A stretch of DNA of 64,000 bases from Turritopsis dohrnii (taxonomy: Eukaryota; Cnidaria; Hydrozoa; Anthoathecata; Oceaniidae): positions 63,001-127,000 of the forward strand of contig BQMF02000755.1 in the NCBI GenBank assembly GCA_027922465.2, in the 5' to 3' direction. How positions within the stretch are numbered: position 1 is the stretch's first letter; every line of letters begins with the position of its first letter. Shown piece after piece: positions 57,297 to 64,000 of the stretch. The notes below the pieces were generated by a model. That model worked only from the letters and a program-made list of their open reading frames with translations. It did not search any database and was not told the origin of the DNA. A program made the position numbers and the translations under genes.

Positions 57297-60200
57297 CTTT
57301 TCTTCGTAGGCTCTTCTGCTGTGTTGAAAGCTTGTTTGTTCAATACAAGCGTGCTAATCAAATGAACTAACTAATCTTGTATAACGGTGTTTTTATGTGA
57401 TCTCATCTACGATACAGCCATTGTGTGAATATTACAAATAAAGTTTTAAAGAAATATGTTAATGATGCCATATTATATACTTTAGAAACCTCAGCCAATC
57501 ACAATTGAGTATTATAATTTTGTATTGGTCACGTGATTAAACAAGACATTTTCTTTGTTTATGATTTATAATGTGTCTGAAGTGATGGATAGCGTTTGCT
57601 ACTCATCGCTGATTATTTTTGTTATTAACACTCAAATACTTTTTGTTATGTTCGAATACTAAAAAAAGTATTGAAAAAATATAGCAGGAAATTGGTGTGG
57701 ACCAATATACATTCATTTTAGAAACGGACAGAAATGAATGGTGTTTTCAAAGACAATGGGAGCTACATAACTCGTTTGTTTTCGCTTTTCTGTGCGGTCA
57801 TTTATTTTCAACAAACGAAAATATTTTTTCATACTATTCTCAGATAGCATTCGATTTCCATTTATAGTAATTTAAACCTTCACTGTTACTGTTGGCTTTC
57901 TCAAAATCTTCCCAAGAAATATTTTGAAATCTACAAATAGAATTTCTTAATATAAAAGTTGGAAAAAAAGATAACTGTTTGTGGGAACAGCCGGAAATGT
58001 TTTTGGTTTATATAACTGTTTCATATAGCAACGAAACGTTTTTACAATTTAACAGTGAGTTGAGAACAAAAATCTCCTTAAGGCTTTTTGTTGTTGTTAA
58101 TCCCATGTTTTGAATAGAATCAGCACGTATAACCTTGTATAAACTTTACATTTAAATATATTAATTCGACGACAATTTTGTTTGAGAGTTTACCATCACT
58201 TCTATGTTGAATGTAAGGGGAGGCTTCATCACTAAAGCTACTCATCATAACAAAACAGGCTCTGAATATGGGATGAATTGCGGGTCCTTTAATCTGACTG
58301 TATTTCTAATGAATGAACACAAGTTCTATCAGGGGTAATGTGATATTACGCAATAAGAAATTAAAAATATTTGACGCTTTGACTCCGGTTTGCAAAGAGC
58401 ACCAACATCCGAATATCGAGGTAACGGTTGAAAGCGAATATTGCCGGTTTATTCCTCCATTTGTTATCCAGGGCTGTTTTGGAAATCGGGATGAAGCTTC
58501 GTTATCTTTTTTCAGTCACTTCAGGGAGCTGTTTGTTTTGTTAACTTTCATCTTTTTACTCATTTATTTATTATTTACTTTTCGACTGGCCCCATGTTTA
58601 TTTCATGCGTGAGTTATGATCTGAATTTAAAGTGAGCGGACATCTTGTCCGTTATAGTTGATCCAAACGACTGGAACAGACACTTACCGAAGTGATCAAC
58701 AATTTCCCGTCATCAAATCATCTTACGTCACTGAATGATTATAGCTTGCGACTCAGGAATCCTCAGATAGCTCGGATTACAGATAACGAAAAAGCTTAAA
58801 ATATGTCTACCTTACCACAAAACGACTTTCAAGTCATTCTTCAGAGCAAAACAAGGTTTCAACACTTTATTTTTAGAGGTTGTTATGAAAGTTTCGCAAA
58901 TTACTTTTTAAGAGACACTGACATTTTTTATAAAAGTCTGCTGACGCAAAATTAGAAAACAGTAAATGTTGCAATGTTAATGTCATGAAAACCTTTCTTA
59001 CATAATTAACCAAACGAAAGTGTCATTAAACCGTCACATTTGGCAATAAAACATTTTGCAAAACTCTTCAGCAAGTAAAACAGCATTAAGCTATTGCCAG
59101 ATGCTATTCACAACACGCAGAACAAATACAGCGGAAAACGTTTAAATCATTCGGCAGGGAATTTGTTAGCAAGCTTTTAAAAGGTTTTTCCTACAGTCTC
59201 TATTCATGTTTCTCATGTATAAATAGATTTTCGTTTGTATTCATTACAGTGTTTGATTGAACTAAACATACAAACTTTAAGTTGACAACTAAACATTCTT
59301 TTCAACGAACTTGAAAAGATCTACAGACCACTGTGAACTGTTACCATCCCTCAAAACCACTTAAGTAGAAAATAATGAATTTTAAAGAACGCTGTGATTA
59401 CTGGCGTACCAAACAGTTATAGCCTACCGCTAACGATTTTAGCAATAGTGTAATTTTATATCTTATACATTCGCTAATCTTGTTGTTCTCATCAAAATGG
59501 TTTGAAATGGATGCAAGTGGATTAAAACGACACTTGATGTTCGTAACTTTGAAAATCCAAGATTCATACATTATTGAGACAAAGGAAGGCAGATTTTTTA
59601 TTCTAAAATCACTCATTACATAAAATTCTCAAGGAAAACGACATAGTAATAAGGTTAATAGACGGCTCCTTTTTTGACGTGGAAATTTTCTTCGGTTCAA
59701 TGCTAATCAATATTTATTTTTCCTGTTGTTGAAAAGGTTTTTTTACGAATGAGGAAGGTTTGTAGCAGGCCTAAAAAGAATTGTCAGTGTTGATGACGTC
59801 AAGCAAAAACATTTGTGCTACTTACACACAGCGGTTTAACAAAGAATACAAGGACCAGCGGTATCTTGTTCCGATCGGATTACTTCCCACTCGCCCCCAT
59901 TAATTTTATTCCTTCAAGTCAAATCCTTACATTTAATTCTTTTTTTGAATCAATGTTGTCTTATTTAAGTGAAGTTTCTTTTGACCTAACTAAACATACT
60001 TTTTTTTAATCAAGATGACTTTCAAATTACTTCGAAATTTTCTTTAAGAATTCTCAACAGAACACAGTTAGTTTGGCATTATCAAGGAATACCTATCATT
60101 ACTAACAAGATTTCATTGTTTATAAATTTTTGTCATATATTTTGCAATCTTAATTCGAAGTCATTAAATCTATGGTAATACACTTTAAGTTGAAATTTGA

Positions 60201-61724
60201 GGAAAGAAATAAGCAAACCGAACTGATAGTAATGATGATTCTCACGGACGTACAAGAAAGAAAAAACATACTTAGTGGGAATTTGTTAGGTGGTGATGTG
60301 ACCACGGGGGATGGTCCACCTACCGATTAAAGGTCAGATTATGTGAAGGAATCCAGCGCAGAGGCTTTAATAGGGTGTAATTTCATTTGAATTCAAAACA
60401 ATTTTTGAAGATAAAGCCATTTAATTTCGAAGAGGCGACGTCATCTCTAAGAAAGGGTCTTTGTTTCATCCCACATTACTTGCAGCTATTACGAAGTAAT
60501 TGATCAGATATTGCCACAAAAACCAAATTTTGACAAGATAACGGTCCTGCTCTTTTCAATAGAATTATTAGATTTAAATTCTTCTAATACTTCCCTTATG
60601 TTTGAGGTAATGATAGTAGAGATGATGGTCTATTTCATTAACTTAAGGTTGAGAGGTGATGTTATCACCAAATTCTTTTATCAAGTCAACACAATTATGA
60701 CGATACCCTGCTATCTGTCAAGTCCCACGTTTGTACGTAAATATCGAAACTGATAAAAGTTGGTGTCATGTATGTGTTTGTAGTAACCGAGCTTCCATCC
60801 TTATTTCATAAGCCGACTATTTTTTCCCCAAAGTTAACTGGAACATTTTTAAATCATTTTTGCCCAAATGTTTGTCGATCTCTCATCCTAAAATAAGATC
60901 ATCTTGGAAGCAGTTATGATTGATCATGGCCGTCTGGCACAATTTGAAATCACATGAAACACGTTTATTGGTAAAGTTCCAAATTTTCATGAACAGCATC
61001 ATTAGTGCTGGCAAAAAAATAATCCATTTGGAAAATTGTTTTGTAACATCATGTTTCAAAGGAGTACCGCATGTCATCTTTCAAAGGAGTTCATCTGACA
61101 GTATATTTTAGGAAAAAAAATTTTTCTAAAATCCAAATGGGTTTATCATCCGGATTCGTCTAATGGTCTCAGTTCCCTAACAGAAGATACGTCATGTCAT
61201 AAAATCCAATAATGACGCCAACATCATGAACGACGTGACGTGGAAATGTGACACGTGAACCAATCAAAACCTTTTATTCAACGAAGTTAGTCGTATTTGA
61301 TTTCAATCTAACGGTTATAAATTTGTGTGTGTCATGTAATACCCATTTGTATAACGGATTTCGTCCTGCTAATTTGCTGTTAAGCCAACTTGACAGAAAT
61401 CTAATCAATCTCATTTGCATGATATTATTACGAAGACGAAATGCAATATACTTAAGTCTTCTCATGTGACATTGATTGACGCCAATTGATCGGAAACTTT
61501 TCATTGAAGCGGATTCTATTCGGAAATATAATATCCGTTTTAGATACACGAAAACGATTTCTTTGAAAACGAATTCGGAAATGAATCGGATTAACTCCGG
61601 GATTGCATAAGGGGCAAGAAAATCATGAAAAGAACAAACAAACAAAAAATGATTAACTTTTTCCATAAAGTCCGCATTTTGTTTCCTGTTTTAGCATAGT
61701 CTTCACCTTCTGATCATGTATGAA
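57297..61724. other. Astacin 5' flank and intergenic; no gene supported
   Basis: Reading upstream on the minus strand, a CATAAAAAC word near 57391 may be the astacin TATA element. The rest is AT-rich with ORFs up to 130 codons (61274-61666, minus) that show no signal peptide, domain or splice support. Confidence 0.4.
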
Positions 61725-61727
61725 CTA

Positions 61728-61910
61728 CGATAAGAGGTTATATGGTTTGTAAAATATGCAGACCGAGACACGATGTGAATAAAAATCAACAGTTCCCGCT
61801 TTTGATGGCAGCGCAAAGTTTGTCAAGAATATGAGTTCGGAAATGCCACTAAAATTATCCATAAGATAATCGGTGATCTTCACTTGATCGAGTGAGACAT
61901 TTTGACATTT
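61728..61910 (-). other. Possible last exon, unidentified
   Basis: A good acceptor (TTATTTTGCAG) precedes an open 60-codon stretch (KCQNVSLDQVKITDYLMD ... VSVCIFYKPYNLLS) ending in TAG. It lies downstream of, and on the same strand as, the membrane protein at 62256-62603 and could be its continuation, but no donor joins them convincingly. Confidence 0.2.
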
Positions 61911-62255
61911 CTGCAAAATAATTTGTTAAAATATCGTTTAGAATGGAAGGAAATAATTCACACGAAGTTTATTTCAACCGAGATCCTCTGTGTATGAATT
62001 ATTGTTCTCACAGATAAGATCATCTGGGTTTCAGATTAGATTCAAAATACTCTGATATATTTTAGCTACCACAATGGGCGAGAACTTAGTAATCAGCGGT
62101 TTGAGGGCCCACCTTCTTAAAATCAACTATTTTGTTAAGAAGATATTGTCAAAAAATGTGCTTGTATCATCAAGGGTATAACGAATGTCAAAATCTTCCT
62201 TTCATTCGTTTCTTTTCCATTGAACTAGTCAGGAGTTAAAAGAGTTGTTCAAACC

Positions 62256-62603
62256 TCAAAGACTTGTCGATTTCTTGTAAAGAGATGTATTAACGTCATA
62301 AGTAAACTGTTGGAATTCCTCCATTCTCTCCGTACGCACAAGGTGGTCCACGTTTAAAAATGATTGATAAACAACAGAAGTACGTGAGAACCATTGAAGC
62401 TCGTTAAGACGTTTTTGAATAACCATAGAAAAAACTCGATGAATGAACACTACTTCGTACACAATCACTACGGTGGTGACAAGAAAGAAGAGAAAACAGA
62501 GGAGATTGAGTACGAGGTTGTCTGAAAGTGAATGGTGGCAGCAACACGATCTGCAGTCTTTCTTTGATTTAAGCAGGAAGTCATTATCCCTACCATCTTG
62601 CAT
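62256..62603 (-). CDS. Putative type II single-pass membrane protein
   Basis: A 115-residue ORF from a true ATG. Residues 1-30 are polar and end in the cysteine cluster CRSCCCHH, a likely palmitoylation or metal site. A hydrophobic helix (LCFLFFLVTTVVIVYEVVF) follows, then a roughly 60-residue amphipathic, helix-prone segment without cysteines (MVIQKRLNELQW, ERMEEFQQF). Short cytoplasmic head, one helix and an outer stalk is the layout of a TNF-ligand-like N-terminus, but no TNF domain was found. The ORF may be complete or be a first exon. Confidence 0.4.
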   Translation of the reverse strand: MQDGRDNDFLLKSKKDCRSCCCHHSLSDNLVLNLLCFLFFLVTTVVIVYEVVFIHRVFSMVIQKRLNELQWFSRTSVVYQSFLNVDHLVRTERMEEFQQFTYDVNTSLYKKSTSL

Positions 62604-62970
62604 GTCGATAAATGCTAGTCAAGTGCAAAAAAACAGGAAAGTCTCATTATCTGCTAAATTGTTAAGTCAGTCACACAACATAAAGAATCATAGAAACTCA
62701 ATCTAAAGCACGAAAAAAAACAGGGGCCTGGTAACTGATAACATCAACTGAGACTGTACGATAATATTAAAACGTTTTTACATCCGACTTGTTAAAGTCA
62801 AACACACGCAAAAGATGAAAATGGTGTAGGTCAAAGGCTGAACTACACGATCCATTTAAAAGGCAATTTTTTAAATGATTAGACGTTTTTATTCTTTTAA
62901 AAGGACGGGTGCCTTGTGTCCACATGTCTGTAAAAGGATAAAAAAACATAGAGTAGGGAACTTACGAAAG
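62604..62970. other. No gene seen
   Basis: Upstream flank of the membrane-protein ORF; nothing supportable. Confidence 0.35.
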
Positions 62971-63270
62971 TACGACGGCAACGTGGACGACGACGTACAA
63001 GATATTCATCTTCTATGAATCACAAAAGAGCAGAAACTATACACTTGTGTTAAGAAGTTTATTTATAATGCCTTTGAAGTTTGTTTTTTGATTTTTGAGA
63101 GACAGAATCATGAAGACTTCCATTCTACGACGGCAACGTGGACGACGACGTACAAGATATTCATCTTCTATGAATCACAAAAGAGCAGAAATTATACACT
63201 TGTGTTAAGAAGTTTATTTATAATGCCTTTGAAGTTTGTTTTTTGAACTTTGAGAGACAGAATCATGAAG
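62971..63270. repeat. Tandem duplication, period 155 bp
   Basis: TACGACGGCAACGTGGACGA begins at 62971 and again at 63126. About 145 bp match almost perfectly up to AGACAGAATCATGAAG. Differences include AAACTATACAC against AAATTATACAC and a small change near GATTTTTGAG/GAACTTTGAG. Confidence 0.9.
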
Positions 63271-63758
63271 GAACCGAGGAAAATTTATCGGAAGTACTTC
63301 TATTCTCACGTCTTCGTTTTCGGTACGACTTCAAAATATAGATGAGTTTCTTAGTGACGTAATGTTTATAAACACTGTGTTCTTTGCTCGATAATTACGG
63401 TATATTGCAACATAGAATATCATTAATCAAGTCATTTTCCTGTGAGTATGCGCACGCAGCCTCACAGGAAATAAAAGTCTCTTTATACACTTCAAAATGT
63501 TGTCACTTTATTTGGTTCTCTGGAGTCCCCTTAAAGACAATCGACATTAGAAAGTTTCAATACACATTACCACTTCCTATCTATTTTCATACATTGTATT
63601 TGATTTTTAGTATGTACAAGGTATAAAAGTGTAATTAACATTGGAAACTCGTCTATTACTTTTCACGTTGTGTGTAGAACGTGCAAATCTAATAATGATA
63701 TTAGTAAAATTAAAAACATTTCCCAATAGTATAGTGTGAAATGACTTCCATTCTAAGG
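63271..63758. other. No gene seen
   Basis: AT-rich, no supportable feature. Confidence 0.4.
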
Positions 63759-64000
63759 GGCTGTTTATATGAGAGGCGGGACGGGACGTTTGCCGGGACG
63801 GAACGAAAAACGGATGATTTTATCCCGCCTTTACATGAGAAGTAGTTTTGCCGGGACGAGACAGCAATTTTACAATTTAATATTGTAAAAGGTTTTCCCA
63901 AGAGCTTATAGAATGGCAATCGAACAATTTAGAAAAAAGAATTATCGCAGATGGTTTCTACTTGTGGTTGCTTTCGAACTAACTTCTGTATCTGTAATCT
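63759..64000. repeat. GGGGCTGTTTATATGAG repeat element, cut by window end
   Basis: AGGGGCTGTTTATATGAGAGG is followed by GGCGGGACGGGACG, TGCCGGGACGGAACG and TATCCCGCC, the same style of foldback as 44089-44350. Its right end may lie outside the window. Confidence 0.45.

Noticed and set aside
61274..61666. 130-codon minus-strand ORF
   Set aside because: No signal peptide, domain or splice evidence; composition fits chance reading in AT-rich DNA.

Overview
This window looks like nuclear DNA from an AT-rich invertebrate genome, most likely a cnidarian and possibly a hydrozoan. Genes are sparse, with short exons and GT-AG introns, and much of the sequence is repeats: at least ten inverted-repeat DNA-transposon relics, two LINE retrotransposons, one SINE, a minisatellite and two satellite arrays. 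The cnidarian placement rests mainly on an astacin metalloprotease with a C-terminal ShK domain, an architecture known from Hydra and Podocoryne. No ribosomal RNA, CRISPR array or bacterial-type operon was seen.

Layout. 1-6.2 kb: repeats, a possible small secreted protein on the minus strand (1718-2023), and a 3.4-kb hAT-like element (2840-6246) with another MITE inside it. 6.5-10.3 kb: a decayed LINE with a restriction-like endonuclease, inserted with a 13-bp target duplication into one end of a small palindromic MITE. 10.9-11.7 kb: an intronless, broken methyltransferase copy. 14.7-19.8 kb: MITEs, a 128-bp satellite and a tRNA-like sequence. 20.1-20.7 kb: a compact two-coding-exon gene for a secreted six-cysteine peptide with mirror-symmetric cysteine spacing. 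21.1-23.6 kb: an internally deleted PIF/Harbinger element (MADF gene plus transposase) whose right half is tandemly duplicated with its flank. 24.1-29.15 kb: a Tc1/mariner-type MITE followed by an intact APE-type LINE whose 1105-residue ORF carries a 2A ribosome-skipping motif and a PHD-like finger.

30.7-41.1 kb: the most gene-like region. Two paralogous type I membrane receptors lie head to tail on the plus strand. Each has a cysteine-containing ectodomain, a Thr-rich stalk, one transmembrane helix and a tyrosine-rich cytoplasmic tail; exon phases match throughout, including a 34-nt exon just after the membrane exon. The layout recalls hydrozoan allorecognition (Alr-type) receptors, but that family link is not demonstrated. 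Directly 3' is a 35-bp minisatellite of about 45 copies (41763-43340).

44-50 kb: a tRNA-derived SINE and an array of about 570-bp satellite units that interrupts an older DNA element with a surviving coding tail. 52.4-57.3 kb: the astacin-ShK gene on the minus strand, six exons assembled in frame to 292 residues, with the Met-turn methionine replaced by threonine. 57.3-64 kb: mostly unassigned, with one candidate type II membrane protein (62256-62603, minus) and a 155-bp tandem duplication.

All exon models were read by eye from splice consensus, frame continuity and comparison between paralogues within the window; no transcript or database evidence was available.
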